Shown here in pieces: positions 24,305 through 36,415 of a stretch of 37,500 nt of DNA; position 1 is the first letter of the stretch; each line of letters starts with the position of its first letter. Origin of the DNA: Cryptomeria japonica (taxonomy: Eukaryota > Streptophyta > Pinopsida > Cupressales > Cupressaceae); assembly GCF_030272615.1 (NCBI RefSeq), contig NC_081414.1, forward strand, positions 522,909,637-522,947,136. The letters run 5' to 3'. The notes beneath the pieces were generated by a model. That model searched no databases and was not told where the DNA came from. It saw nothing but the letters and a program-made list of their open reading frames with translations. The translations under genes were made by a program, and so were the position numbers.

Positions 24305-24319
24305 AAAGTGGGGGCTAAA
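24305..24319 (+). promoter_or_regulatory. Polypurine tract of gypsy-1
   Basis: AAAGTGGGGGCTAAA directly precedes the LTR start TGTAGTGTCATAAAA at 24320. It marks this LTR as the 3' LTR of the element to its left. Confidence 0.7.
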
Positions 24320-25543
24320 TGTAGTGTCATAAAATTGCACCCCTTGCAATTTTGACCATGTTTTAGGCCCTTTACCTTGGCAAAATAATATCCTATGCTT
24401 GATCAGGATCCATCTATGCATCCACCATGGAACTGGGCCTCATTTCCACACTTTGCAACTTGTTTAGACCCTGTTTTGAGTCCCAAAAATGGGTAGGACC
24501 ATGGCATGTTTCCTTGGTCCTCCTTAGGACCATGTCATGGCACCATGGTCCTCCTTAGGATAGGGGTGCCATGCCCTTGTCCTCCCCCTTTTTGTGGCCA
24601 CAAAATGGGTCCATCTGACCCTTGGACCTAATTTTCTTCTCGGGGACTTAAATCCTTCAATGCCAATCTTCAGTGAGATAAAATTAATTCTCCTAGGAAA
24701 GTATAAAAGGGGATCTAGTCCTCTCATTTGGCATAAGGATAATAAGTGAAAAGTTTTCATCAAGCATTCAAGTCTTCAAAAATCCATTAAGTTCTCTTCT
24801 TCATGTGTCTTCTTCAATCATTCATTGGAGCAACATTACAACATTCATTTGCAAGCATGTGTGTGTGTTAGGGTTTTGTCATGTTACATGCCATTTCATG
24901 CAACACTTGTGATTACATTCAAGAAGCAAAGCAATCATCATTAACAAATTGCATATCTACAGGGTATACATTTCTATTATTTACATTCTAGCATTTGCAA
25001 TTACATTCTTTCAAGGTTGATTCCTTAACCGAGGTTTGATTGAGGCAAACCCCTATCCACAACCCTTCTCCTCTTCTTTTCTATGTGCAGGTTGCAGGTG
25101 CACAACCATATTTTTAGATTTTGACTCCATTTACAAAGGTGGAAAAACCCTTTTCATTTCGTGGATTTTTCATAGGAGCATGTACACTTTTGCCACGGTC
25201 ATGACAAATTTTCTCCAAATTTGTAGGGCAGATCCGTATCAGTCTTAGCTCAGATCCAAAGTTACAGCGCAATCTCAAACTGGTAGCTCCTCATTTCACT
25301 TATTTTCTCTCTCTTTTCCACATAATCAACAAGTCAACTTTCCAATTTACAAAAGAGGGTAAATCACACTTCAACCCTTACAATCCACTTGGAATTCACA
25401 TCCTTGTCTCTCTTGTATTTGGATCTAGTGGAATCAAGACCCTCTTTTGAATGCAAAGTTATCCCAAGTGAAAAACCATCCTAGTGACTTCCTTTCTCTC
25501 TCCTAGGTGGGGAGTCACTAGGGTTCAATTTTTCCACTTTACA
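24320..25543 (+). repeat. LTR-1 (3' LTR of gypsy-1, possibly shared)
   Basis: About 1,224 bp from TGTAGTGTCATAAAATTG to TTCCACTTTACA. It is collinear with LTR-2 (29311-30544) along its length: start word, TATA region at similar offsets (382 and about 376), a GCAAGCATGTGTGTGTG-like block, the CAAGGTTGATTCCTTAA block and a terminal TACA. The 3' end is assigned by that comparison and is uncertain by a few bases. Confidence 0.7.
24702..24710 (+). promoter_or_regulatory. TATA box of LTR-1
   Basis: TATAAAAGG lies 382 bases into the LTR, a typical place for the U3 promoter. LTR-2 has CATATATAGAC (29686-29696) at the equivalent offset. Confidence 0.6.
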
Positions 25544-26040
25544 TAGAGATATATTCAAATCAAGATATCCTTCCTAAACACTGAGTACAAATTATAAATA
25601 TGTCATAAAATTTGAGGAGAAGTTTAAGTAGAAAAGGAAGAGAGACTACTTTGCAAATAATGAATTCAAGGGTAAAAATAGCAACAAATATCTAGGAAAA
25701 CAAGCTTCTACTAGCAAGCCCACCTCTCAATCACCAACATGGAATATGGGAGTGAAAAGGACATCTAAGGACATAGGGATGTGGTGTGACATCCACACAA
25801 GTAATTCAAATAATTCAAAGGATTGCAGGGATCATAAAACTTTGATGACAGAAACACATGAAGTGGAGCAAGAAGCTGACATGTTGCCTGCAAACCCATT
25901 TGAATAGAAAGGTGGTGAAACAATTATTGAAGTGGATCCATATGACACTGTTTCCACTACAAAAAACATACATTAGGAAGATAAGGAACATTTATTTCAA
26001 TCATAGATGTGGGTGAGTGGAAAGCCTCTCTTTTCATAGT
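25544..26040 (+). other. Eroded gag region of the second gypsy element
   Basis: This follows LTR-1 directly. No primer-binding site is visible after 25543, and no gag core or CCHC knuckle is recognisable. AGCAAGCCCACCTCTCAATC-type coding-like text is interrupted by many stops. It is most likely deleted or decayed gag. Confidence 0.4.
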
Positions 26041-29000
26041 TGTAGTGGGAGTCAAAAAAATTTGATCTCTCCTAAAGCTATTAAAAGGTTAAACTTGAAG
26101 ACAAAACCTCACCCACAACCATACTACATGGGTTGGGAGAGTCAAGGAAGGGATATACAAGTTAGTAGATAGTGTTGCTTATCTTACTCAATTAAACTAT
26201 TAAAAAATGAGGTCATTTGTGATGTGGCACCCTTCGACGCATGTTGTGTGTTGTTGGGGCAACCATATATGGATCAACACCATGGTGTATATGAATCGAG
26301 GCCACATAGTTTTATTGCAAAAGTGGGTGACTGGAAGTATTGGATACCTAAGGTAAGTCCTGCAAAATTTGCCTTTTTAATTAGTGCAAAACAATGTAAA
26401 TGTTTAATTGTCAATGCTGGAGTATTTGTACTACCGACGATAAGACTTGAAAGGGAAAATAAAATTATATGTAAAACAATAATACAAAAATAACAACCAC
26501 CTCTGCTCAACAAAAATACATGGACTCAATATTTGCAAGATATCATAATATCTTCACTTTAGTAGTAGAAGTTCCACTTCACTATCAAGTAAAGAACTCA
26601 ATTGATATCATTGCAGGAACACCATTACCAAAAGGATCATTGTATAGAAGGCTAGTCTTGTAAAATGAGGAAATCAAATGATGACAAATTGAAGAACTAA
26701 TTTAGAAAGGCCATATTCAACCAAGTGCATCACCTTGTGGTAGTCTAATTGTTTTAGCTACAAAAAAAGATGGGACATGGAGATTGTGTATTAAACAAAA
26801 TCACTATGAAGAACATATATCCAATCCCTCGAATTGATGATCTTTTGGACTAGTTGTATGGCACCAAGTTTTTCACCAAAATTGGCTTGAAGTTTAGATA
26901 TCACTAAGTGACCTTGTAGATGTTTGGAAAATTACCTTCAAGTCCAAATAAAAATTGTTTGAGTCATTGGTGATGCCTTTTGGGATGACAAATGCCCATG
27001 CAACTTTTATGAGAATGATGGATGATATTCTCAGACTCTTCATCGATTCTTTCGTGGTGGTCTACGTAGATGACATACTCATCTTAAATAAGATATGGGA
27101 TGAGCATCTACAACAAGTGGAACAAGTGCTTTCAACATTACAATGACACAAATTATATGCTAATAGAGAAAAGTGTTCTTTTAGATTCAAATGTATCTAA
27201 TATTTAGGCTACATTGTGGATAGCAAGGGTTTTCACGTTGATCTTATAAAGATTCAAGTCATCAAGGATTGGCCTTCTCTTAAGAATATCATAGAACTTC
27301 ATAACTTATTGGCATTAGAAAATTTGTACCAAAGGTTGGTACTTGGTTTCTCCCATTTAGGATGGCCTATGAATCAAGTACTTAGTGGTTAACCTAAGGA
27401 AAAATTCATATGGACAAAGGTGCACTAGCGATCTTTTGAGGGGTTAAAGAGAGGGTTATGTTCAACAATAGTATTGGCACTTCTAGTTCTGCAACAATCA
27501 TTTGAGATTGGAACAAATGCATTTAATTATACTTTGGGAGTAGTTCTCATATAACATGGTCAGTCAATGGCCTATCATAATAAAACATTTTCTGATATAG
27601 TTCGACAATATCCCACAAATGATAAGGAGATGTATTCAATTGTGCAGGCCTACAAACAATGGAAGCATTACATTCTAGGCAAAAAGACTATCATTCATAT
27701 AGATCTTAAACCCTTGCAGTTCTTGCAGACCTAAAGGAAGTTGCAAAATTATAGACATGAAAGGTGGTTTTCATACTTGCAATAATTTCACATCAATATT
27801 CATCACAAGATGGGTAGAAATAATAAGGCTGCAAATTTCTTGAGTAGACCTCCAATTCCAGCACTGCTTATGGTACTAGACTCTTGTGGGCATGAAACAA
27901 CAACTTGGCCTAGTATGTAAACTACAAATGTTGATTTTGTTAAAGTCTACACTCAACTAACAAAAGGTAAGCATGTTTCTGACTTTTATTTGCAAAATGG
28001 AATGCTTTGTTATATGGGTCGGATATGTGTTCCTACAAAATAAAGGTCCAAAATGATATGGGAGGCACATTATGTAGGAAATTTTGGCATTGGAAAAAAA
28101 TATTTCTATACTTCAGAGGTATTTTTATTAGCCCAAGATGCAACATGATGTCATTTCTTACTTTTAGTCATTTGTAGTATGTGCCATTTCAAAACTTGCA
28201 AATAAAAAAAAGGATTATATATACCATTTCTTACTCCAGATAGACCTTAGGAATCTATCTCTATGGAATTTATGTCTAGTTTGTCCATCACCAAATGTGG
28301 TCATGACTGTGTTTATTTTGTGGTGGATATGTTTTTAAAAATGACTATCATAGTAGCCTGCAAGAAGGGGACCTTTGTAGAAGACATTTCCATGCAATTT
28401 TTTACTCATGTTTGGGTGTGCTTTAGGCTACCACAGAGCATCATTTTTGATAGGGATAGCATATTTATTAGAAAATTTTGGTTAACACTTTGGACGATGA
28501 TCACTACCAAGCTTGTAAAATCTACAACATTCCATCCCTAGATAGATGGGTAGAATGAGGTAGTTAATCACATGATTGTTCACATTCTTTGTATGTATCA
28601 TTCTCATCATCCTCACACTTGGGATGAGAGTCCTCAATATGTATAACATATCTATAGTCATGCAATACATGGTACTACTAAACACAATCCATATGAGGTC
28701 CATTTGGGATATCAACCTTTAGCTCCTTTAGATGTTTCACTTTTAGTTACTAAAAATGAGCCATCATTATATGCAGAAAAAATAGATGGAAAAAGCTTCT
28801 AAGTTTGTTAAGAAAATTTGACATCATCAAAAATAGGTTTATGAGATAGTGCAACATGCCAATCACAAATACAAGGAGCACCATGATAAACATTGCACAC
28901 CACACCACTTTTAGGTTGGTGATAAAGATTTCCTTCATCTGTAGAAGGAAAATTTTTAGGGGTCACATAAGAAACTTTGTCTGCTATGGTATGGGCCATA

Positions 29001-29230
29001 CACTATTCTCAAGAAGGTTGGTTAAAATTTTGAACTAAATATTCCACCATTTTTGGGGATTCATCCTATTTTCAAATGTTGAGTTGCTTCATCCATATTT
29101 CCCACCTTTGTTGGATACTTTAGAAGTTGCTGATAAAATTCATATTGAAGACTTGAATCATAAAACCATCACTCCCTTTGTAAGTGAACATATTGTTGAT
29201 GTTCATGTGAATACTCTTTGAGGCACACAT
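26041..29230 (+). pseudogene. Ty3/gypsy pol remnant (PR-RT-RNase H-IN), heavily decayed
   Basis: Order of remnants: protease from 26041 (C-S-G-S-Q-K-N-L-I-S, where the catalytic Asp is replaced by Cys; then LLGQPYMDQHHGVYESRP at about 26250), reverse transcriptase with KGHIQPSASPCGS (about 26709), VMPFGMTNA (about 26970) and VYVDD (27063-27074), RNase H with TNAFNY where the first catalytic Asp is Asn (27516-27518), a DFYLQNG...VPTK integrase N-terminus (about 27970), and an integrase core in which Glu (28266-28268) replaces the first Asp. DRDS (about 28449) and NEVVN (about 28552) remain. The frame changes at least once between 26500 and 26950, and many TAG, TGA and TAA stops are present. 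It is a different lineage from the chromovirus-like element at 8000-21246. No activity is possible. Confidence 0.85.
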
Positions 29231-29310
29231 ATTTTTTTTGTATCATGTCATTAGAGCAGGCCAACATTTTCATCAAGGTAAGTAGTTTACCAAGGAACAA
29301 GTTACCCAGC

Positions 29311-30544
29311 TGTATTGTCATAAATTGTAACCAGTCCAATTTACATCTTATGTTTGTGTTCCTACTTTAGTGTGTCCTATCTTCATCCACTCTCTATAAG
29401 GTCTATTTTGGCCCCTTTTCCAACCCTGATGTCATGAACACCATTGAGTGGGCCCCACCCTAGAGGTCTCTCCCCCATTTTTCTTTGTGCTAGTCCTATT
29501 TTTTGGAGGACTAGGGCATGGAGTTCCTTGGTCTGGACCAAGGCACCCCAAAATGTCATGGTCCCCCTTAAACAAGCCCCAATTTGAAATGGGGAAGTCC
29601 CTTTATCTCCTCAATGGAATTTGCTCCTCATGGCTACACTTGACCATTAGAGGTTGGATTGATCATTAATTTACCTAGAGAACCCCATATATAGACATCC
29701 TATTAATTTATTTCAATCTAAGACCTAGAAGCAATTTAGAAGACTTCATATCCAACATTCATCATTCAACATTCTCAAGAATTCAAGACAACATTTCATC
29801 TTTCAAGCATTGTGGAGAAAAGTCACATCAATCTTCATGCAAACATGTGTGTGTGATTAGATTTTTCTTGTTCATGTGTTTGTCATGCTATTACATTAAA
29901 CATTTGTGATTACATTCAAAGAGAATTGCATCATCAATCCTTTTATCAGGAATTGTAGATTTGAGGTATATCTCCTTAGCTTTTATTTTAGTAATTGCAT
30001 TATTTCATTCAAGGTTAATTCCTAAACTAGGGTTTGACTTAAGGCAAACTCCTTTCAACAACCCTATTTCTTTTCTTTCTATGTACAGGGAACAAGTGCA
30101 AGAGTTGTACTTTGGAATTCTAGCAAAGTCGACAGTGACGAATGGGTTCAACTTTTGATGAAGGAAAATTCAAAGGACCAGGGCAAATCTGTACTTCTTG
30201 GTCTCAAAAAATCAAGCTAAACTTCTAGGAACAAGTTCTAAATATCTTATTTTTCCTAGATCTCAGTTTGTGGTTTTGTGGGATATCTGTAGTAGTCTAT
30301 TTTTGATAATAAAGTTCAATCAGTTTATGTTTTACCCTAATTTCACAATTATCATCCAATCCTCAACTAGAAAGAGGGTGCAACACACAACTAGCAAATC
30401 TAATTAGAACTTTAGCCCTTTGCATATTTGGATTGTGGCTAAATCTATTTGGTTCACCTCTCTTTCAATGTAGTTTCACCCAAGGAAAGGTTAGTGGTCT
30501 TACTATCCTTATTGATGAAACTCTAGTTTTTCGACCACTATACA
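29311..30544 (+). repeat. LTR-2, diverged relative of LTR-1
   Basis: About 1,234 bp from TGTATTGTCATAAATTG to GACCACTATACA, following the end of the integrase remnant. It has almost the same length as LTR-1 and the same order of blocks, but the first 350 bases align poorly. The five bases after it (CCAAC) do not match the five before LTR-1 (CTAAA), and no clear polypurine tract precedes it (AAGGAACAAGTTACCCAGC). Confidence 0.65.
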
Positions 30545-31586
30545 CCAACATTTTCCTCATTTGTTGCAGCAGGCTAGAGCAATGGGGCCCATTGGCTCTC
30601 AAGGGGAAGGAATGATCCAGATTAGTTCTAGGAAGTCCTAGAGTAGTCCAGAGGTGATAGAATTGAGAAAAAACAAAAATCTAATTTTTTGGTATTTTCT
30701 AAGTTCTAGTAAATTGTATTTTTGGAGGCCTTTGAAGAAAAATGTGGGTTTGTAACTTTTGTTGGTCCCTTAACTTGATAGCCAGAAGCATGGTGTTAAG
30801 GGATTGAAATTAGTTCTCTTTGAGACCTTTCCAACAATCCGACCACCAAATAGGAAATTATGACCGCACCAAAATGGGGCATCTAATTTCATAGTTTTAA
30901 AAAAAATTATTTTGTTTATTGATTTTATTCTCCAAAACTCTTCATTTCAGATTTGTTGGAATCCAAAGACTTTTTATATTCCATTTGGATGTTTAAAAAC
31001 TCATTTTGGATAATCCAAATGGTGACTTTTGATTCTTACAACTCATATTTCAAGGTTTGCAACTATCCATTTTAATACAATACTTACATGTTTCTGCATA
31101 CCTTGTATTGTTAACTAAATTGCTTATTGAATTCAGATCACCCCTCCAAATAGTGCTTATGGAAATGATTTAGTGTGTAAGTCCATGAACTCATAACCAT
31201 AGGAATGAACATGAAAATATAAAATCACCAAAACTTATTCATCTTGATATTTGATGTTTAAATTTAAATAAGGATTGATAGTGTTTAAAAATGCCTTAAA
31301 GGCATCTCTAAAATTATGAGGGTCATGTTCTAATTAGTAAAACTCCTTGTTGAATTGATTCAATGACTTTAGAGAAAGAAGTGATGATAGTAAAAATAGC
31401 AGTTGTATTTTTTGTTTTTAATTTTTTTATTAATTAAAAATTAGAGCCGGTGTAAAAAATGATTGCATGTGCCTATTAATATAGAAATGTTTACTTTATT
31501 TTTTAATTTTTCTTCATTATTTTATCATAAATTAATGCGAATTTGAGAAATTTACACAATTATAAAATAAAATAAACTTTCCTTTT
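30545..31586. other. Unassigned AT-rich sequence
   Basis: No protein motif, RNA gene or terminal repeat is recognised. The first 100 bases, ending near ATGGGGCCCATTGGC (30581), might be the leader of another gypsy copy after LTR-2, but no gag motif follows. Confidence 0.4.
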
Positions 31587-31763
31587 GTAAGGTCCACCCT
31601 TATGTGACCCTATATTAATTATTTAGGAATATGTCAGTGATCTACATGAGTATATTAACTCTTTTGGAATATGTTGGTGACCTACGTGAGTATAATATAC
31701 TCATGTAGGTCACCGACATATTCCAAAAGAGTTAATATAGGGTCACATAAGGGTGGGCCTTAC
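31587..31763. repeat. Long inverted repeat (fold-back / MITE-like) with a duplicated arm segment
   Basis: The left arm 31587-31694 begins GTAAGGTCCACCCTTATG and the right arm 31696-31763 ends CATAAGGGTGGGCCTTAC. The arms meet at a one-base loop (31695) in GAGTATA-A-TATACTC. The left arm is longer because a 40-bp unit is present twice (31615-31654 and 31655-31694, diverged), while the right arm has it once. No clear target-site duplication flanks it. It could be a MITE or a fold-back element. Confidence 0.88.
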
Positions 31764-33662
31764 ATCGTTAATCTAGTTTAAGTTAATTGAATAAGACTTA
31801 AACCTAAATATAAATAAATTAAAAATTCAATGTTGAAATTATAGAAAAAATTTAATTGATTCACAAGCATTTCCTCCACCTTGAGATTCCAAAGTTCAAA
31901 ATTTGACTACCTTGAGATCACCATTAATGTTTGATTGGACCTTGCGACCACATTTAAGAATTTATAATTAGAACAAGGGATCTTAAAGTGGTTAAAGGCT
32001 TGAGGGAACTCATCAGTGGTGGTGGAGGGATTTTCTCTCCTCTAGAGAGGTTTAATGGTTTTCTCAACTAGTACTCTCCTTGTTCCTCTAGGGCTTTCCT
32101 CATTATTGTCTGAGGTGTAAATCTGCCTTGAATTTTTTTTTTTTTGAGTTCTTTTATTGTAGCCCTATTGGTAGAGGCCAATAGTACAAGGTTCATTAAA
32201 TGGAGGTGGGTGTCGGTGCACTTGACAAGCCTCTCGATAAATTGGACATGTCATTTGAGTTTAAGGGAAAACATGTCTTTTCATGATAGAGATGTAGGGA
32301 ATAAAACCATTATCTCTTCCTCTATAAAGTTTCTACCCTAGGATAATGGTAAAGGTGGCGATGAAAGACATGGCTACAGAGGAGAAGGTAAGTGTCCTCC
32401 TTTCGACTCTAAGAAAATACTCATTTTTCCAAACCCTAAAATGTGTGATGCTTTGGTAAAGGAATAAAGTAGATTAAAAAGTGTGTTACAATCTTTCTTG
32501 TTGCATTGGATTGTAATAAGTTGCTACAAGGATATTTCTTGATGAATAGATAAATAATGTTTTGATTTAAAAATCTATGGTTACAGATTTTATTTTGTAG
32601 AATCATTCAAAAAGGACTATTTCTTGTGTTGATTAAAGACCACAATATGTAGGAAAAAGCCAGTGACAAACAATTTTGGACATTTAGAAATTCTATGTTT
32701 CATACCCTAACTTGGTCATTAAAATTTTTTCAATGAGGAAGTCCTCACACTTTCTTACCCTAGATGGGTAATTGTTAAAAATGTTTCACCCCTTTTGTTG
32801 GAATTTTCACCACAACTACATTCCCTAATTGGTAGTGGGAGCTTGAATCCCCATATAGGAAGTACATTGTAAGGAAGTAGCCAACTCTTATTAAACTTTT
32901 TAACTTGAATCAGTAGAAAGTGACATTTATGTTTTTAATTTTAAAATTATGTAAACTAATGAAATGTATTTTTTTTACTATATTTTTTTTTTGTAATTTG
33001 AAAAGAATCTAAACAATTATTTGAATATTATTTGTTATAAATAGACATTATAGTTTAATTGTTGATAAAATGTTGAGAGATGGAGTTATGTGAGATGCCA
33101 ACCTTTATATAGTAAATTTTATATTATCTATTTTAATTTTTTATTTTTTTATTTATAGCTTGAAAATTTAATGCATGGATAAATTATTTTTGTATTTTGT
33201 TAAATATATAATTTGAAATAAATATTAAAAAATGCATGCACTGAATAACAATTCTTTCCATGGGATGTCATCTTTTCTCTTACGTATTTATCCAAAACAA
33301 CAAAAAACATATATATCATCCTAACATAGAATCCTTTCTCTTTGTGTCATATAAAGTAAAAAAATAAATTATTTTTTGAGAAGATAATTAATGTTATATT
33401 TAAGTGTTGTTGATCAACTCTTACTAAACAAAAAAACTAAAAAAAAAACTATTAAAACTATACTTACAAATTTATTAAAGGTTATTTGTTTTAAAAAAAT
33501 ATTATTTATGAGAGTAAGAGTTGTTGAAACATCTTTTTTTTTGAATAATTTTTATTTTGTAAATTGGTCCAAAAGTGGTCTAAATATGAATTTAGTTTAC
33601 ACTTCCAATTGGAAAAGTTGTGGTCCATATCTAACTTACTTCTAGAATGAATATAGCTAAAC
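31764..33662. other. Unassigned AT-rich sequence
   Basis: I see no coding motif, LTR terminus or RNA gene. Homopolymer A and T runs are frequent (for example about 32130-32145 and 32980-32991). Short open frames here lack any recognisable composition or motif. Confidence 0.5.
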
Positions 33663-35957
33663 CATATGTCTAACCAAAATTGATTGTTTATTATTCTGGC
33701 CGAAGCTTTTGGTAGAGCTATCTCACATGCCAGGGAGAGTGGCTCGTGGAAGGGGATTTCCATTCCTTATATGGCTATGCGTCATACTCATTGCTTATTT
33801 GTGGATGACACATTGTTGTTTGGCAAAGCTACCATGGGGGAAGCTCATGTCATTAACAGGATCATTTTGGATTATTCTTTGCTCTCTGGACAGAAGGTTA
33901 ATTAGAGTAAATCAAAAAAAATCTTCCTTAATGTTTCCCCTCTGGTGCAGTCTAGATTGTCTCGCTTTTGGGGCTTCCCTGTGGGTCACTTTCCTTGCAA
34001 GTATTTAGGGCTCCCATTTTTTATTCGTTCAGAGAAGCATAATTTTTGGGAACGGGTTTCGGGGGTTATTTCTTCAAGAATTCTTTCTTGGTCTCATAAG
34101 TGGTTAACTTTTTATGGTAAAATTGTGCTTATTAGAGCTGTTTTAAATGCAGTTCCTATTTATTTGTTATCTATTTTAAAGGCTCCTAAGAAGTCTGTGG
34201 TTTCTCTATGATCAATTATAAGATCCTTTTTATGGAATGATAATGTGAATAAGAAAGATAGGATCCCCTTGTTGGCTTGGGATAGGGTATGTGCTCCTAG
34301 GGACAAAGGAGGTGTAGGGGTTAAGGATCTTGGTAAGCAGAATTTGGCTCTTGGTGCTAAGTTAATTTGGAAAATTTATAAGTAGCCCGCATCCAAGTGG
34401 GCATCTATTTTGTTTGCGAAGTAGCTAAATAAGTTCTATTCTAGGGAGGCTATCTTTACTTCTTCTTCACTTCCCAAAGGGTCTATGATCTGGAATTTCA
34501 TGGTTGAGTGCAAATCTGTCATTTTTCTAGGATTGTCCTGGCTTATCCATAGTGGTCATAAGGCCAGGTTTTGGGATGAAGTATGGAATAGATTCCCTAC
34601 ACTCTCTAGTCTTAGGGATTGGTCTCCCCTTATGTCCATCCTTAAATCTTTCTGGGGTATTTTTGTGGTTGATTATTTTTTTGTGGATTACTCGGGCTTC
34701 TTGCCTATGGCAAGATGGAAATCAATTGATTCTCTTCCATTGGATCAAGATGTTAAGTCCGCATTCGTGGATGAGCTTAAGAAATGCCCATTACTCTTCT
34801 CTAAGAAGGATGATGAGATTATTTGGACTTATTCAAAATCAGGGGAATACTCAGTCAAAGAAGGATACAATTATTTGTCTTTAGATGTTAAAAGGGATGA
34901 TTTGTCATTTAAGTTATTTTGGCACACTGCCTGTTTGCCCAAAGCAGGGGTGTTTGCTTGGCTGGCTGTTCAGGATAGAATTCTTACTGGCATGAGATTA
35001 GATAGGCTGGGTATCACTGTGGTTTTTCCTTGTGTCATGTGCGGTGGGTCCCTTGAATTAGTCGATCATCTCTTCCTTCATTGTCCCTTTGCTCATCATT
35101 GCTGGTATTGGCTTTTTAATAAGTTAAATTGGAGGTCTTCTCTTAGTAGGGACCTCAGATCTCACTTCTTGAGCTGGCCCCTGTTATATCCATCTTCATT
35201 TTATGCTTGTCTCTGGATAATTGCTCCTTATGTTCTAATTTGGAAAATTTGGCTTGAGAGGAATAATAAGATTTTTAAGAAATACTCTTCCCCTTTGCAA
35301 GATATGCTCTTTTGTATTGAGAAGTCGATTTATGAAACTGTCCTGGCCTTCATTTAAAAAGGTACTAGTCTGCACAATACTTTCAAACCATGGGATAATT
35401 GGATTACCAAGCATTGGTCATCCTTACAATTACTCCCTTTGAGTGGGGCAATTTCTAAACCGTGACCTTTAGTAAATAGAGTGGAGGTGGTCTGGTTGCC
35501 TCCTCCAGCTTCAAAGTTTAAATTGAACTTTGATGGAGCATCCCATGGTAACCTTGGCAAATATGCCATTGGTATTGTGGTCTCTGATGAAAAGACTGGT
35601 ATCATAAAAGCTCAATGCCAATGTATTGCTTATGGAACTAACAATGTGGCTGAACTTCATGCTCTTTCCACGGGTCTCGATCTACTTCTTTCATTACATT
35701 TGTTGGATGTTGTCATTGAGGGTGATTCTCAGGTTGTTTTTTACATGGTCACTAATCGCTCATCCCACTCCTGGCATCTAAAGTATTGGTTGGACAGGAT
35801 ACTTGTTCAGCTTGAATTGTTCAATTCCTTTACTATGGTTCACTGTTATAGGGAAGCTAATAAGGTGGCAGACTTCTTGGCCAATAAAGCATTAGATGAG
35901 GATATCCAATTTTTGGTTGATGTGGCTTCTAGTTCTCTTCCTCCTCATCTGGTTTAA
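33663..35957 (+). pseudogene. L1-type LINE ORF2, 5'-truncated, RT C-terminus + zinc segment + RNase H
   Basis: One phase (coordinates divisible by 3) can be followed from about 33684 to TAA 35955-35957. It starts inside the reverse transcriptase (LFIILAEAFGRAI, then the FVDD catalytic motif at 33798-33809), continues through HFPCKYLGLP and W-x-x-K-x-L-T-F-Y-G-K (about 34095-34125), a zinc-binding segment CVMC...VDHLFLHC (35031 onward) and WLERNNKIF (about 35250), and ends in an RNase H domain with Asp 35532, Glu 35652, Asp 35724 and Asp 35871 all present. Breaks are in-frame stops only: 33903 TAG, 34209 TGA, 34383 TAG, 34422 TAG, 35355 TAA and 35463 TGA. Truncation at the 5' end is the usual result of incomplete target-primed reverse transcription. 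It is related to, but clearly different from, the LINE at 1-1230. Confidence 0.9.
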
Positions 35958-36415
35958 ATGTTTCTAACTCATTTGTAGAAGCACGACCTTGTGCCTTGCC
36001 TGGTGATTATATTCAGGCATGTAGCTTAATGTGGTGTTGTTGGTCTTTTTGGTCCTCATTACTTCATTATGTCTGCATTACTGTGTGTAATCTCATTCTG
36101 GGTATGGGTTTTTACCTTTATTGCAATTGTTTGGGACTTGTGGTGTGTAGGAGCATCTTATAATCATGCTATACATTTTGTTTACACACTGTTTTTGTTT
36201 GTTTCTAACTCATTTGTAGAAGATCGACCTTGTACCTTGCATGGCAATTATATTTAGGCATTCAGTAATGTGATGTTGATGGGTCTTCATTTCTTCATTA
36301 TGGATGCATTACTATGTAATCTTAGTCTGGGTACAAGTTTTTACCTTTATTGCAATTATTTGGGACTTGTGGTGTGTGGGGGCATCCTATAATCATATTC
36401 TGCACACTGTTTACA
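35958..36415 (+). repeat. Two tandem copies of a 240-bp unit in the LINE 3' region
   Basis: GTTTCTAACTCATTTGTAGA starts at 35961 and again at 36201, and the copies stay collinear (GACCTTGT(G/A)CCTTGC, TTTTTACCTTTATTGCAATT, TGGGACTTGTGGTGTGT) to about 36415. The unit begins four bases after the ORF2 stop, so it is probably the LINE 3' untranslated region duplicated. No poly(A) tail is visible after it. Confidence 0.88.

Noticed and set aside
24320-30544. Reading LTR-1, pol and LTR-2 as one intact gypsy insertion
   Set aside because: The flanking five bases do not match, LTR-1 is preceded by the polypurine tract of another element, no primer site follows LTR-1, and the first third of the LTRs aligns poorly.
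33391-33645. Open frame of 84 codons upstream of the LINE
   Set aside because: It is low-complexity Lys/Phe/Asn text from AT-rich DNA, with no motif and no link to the LINE frame.
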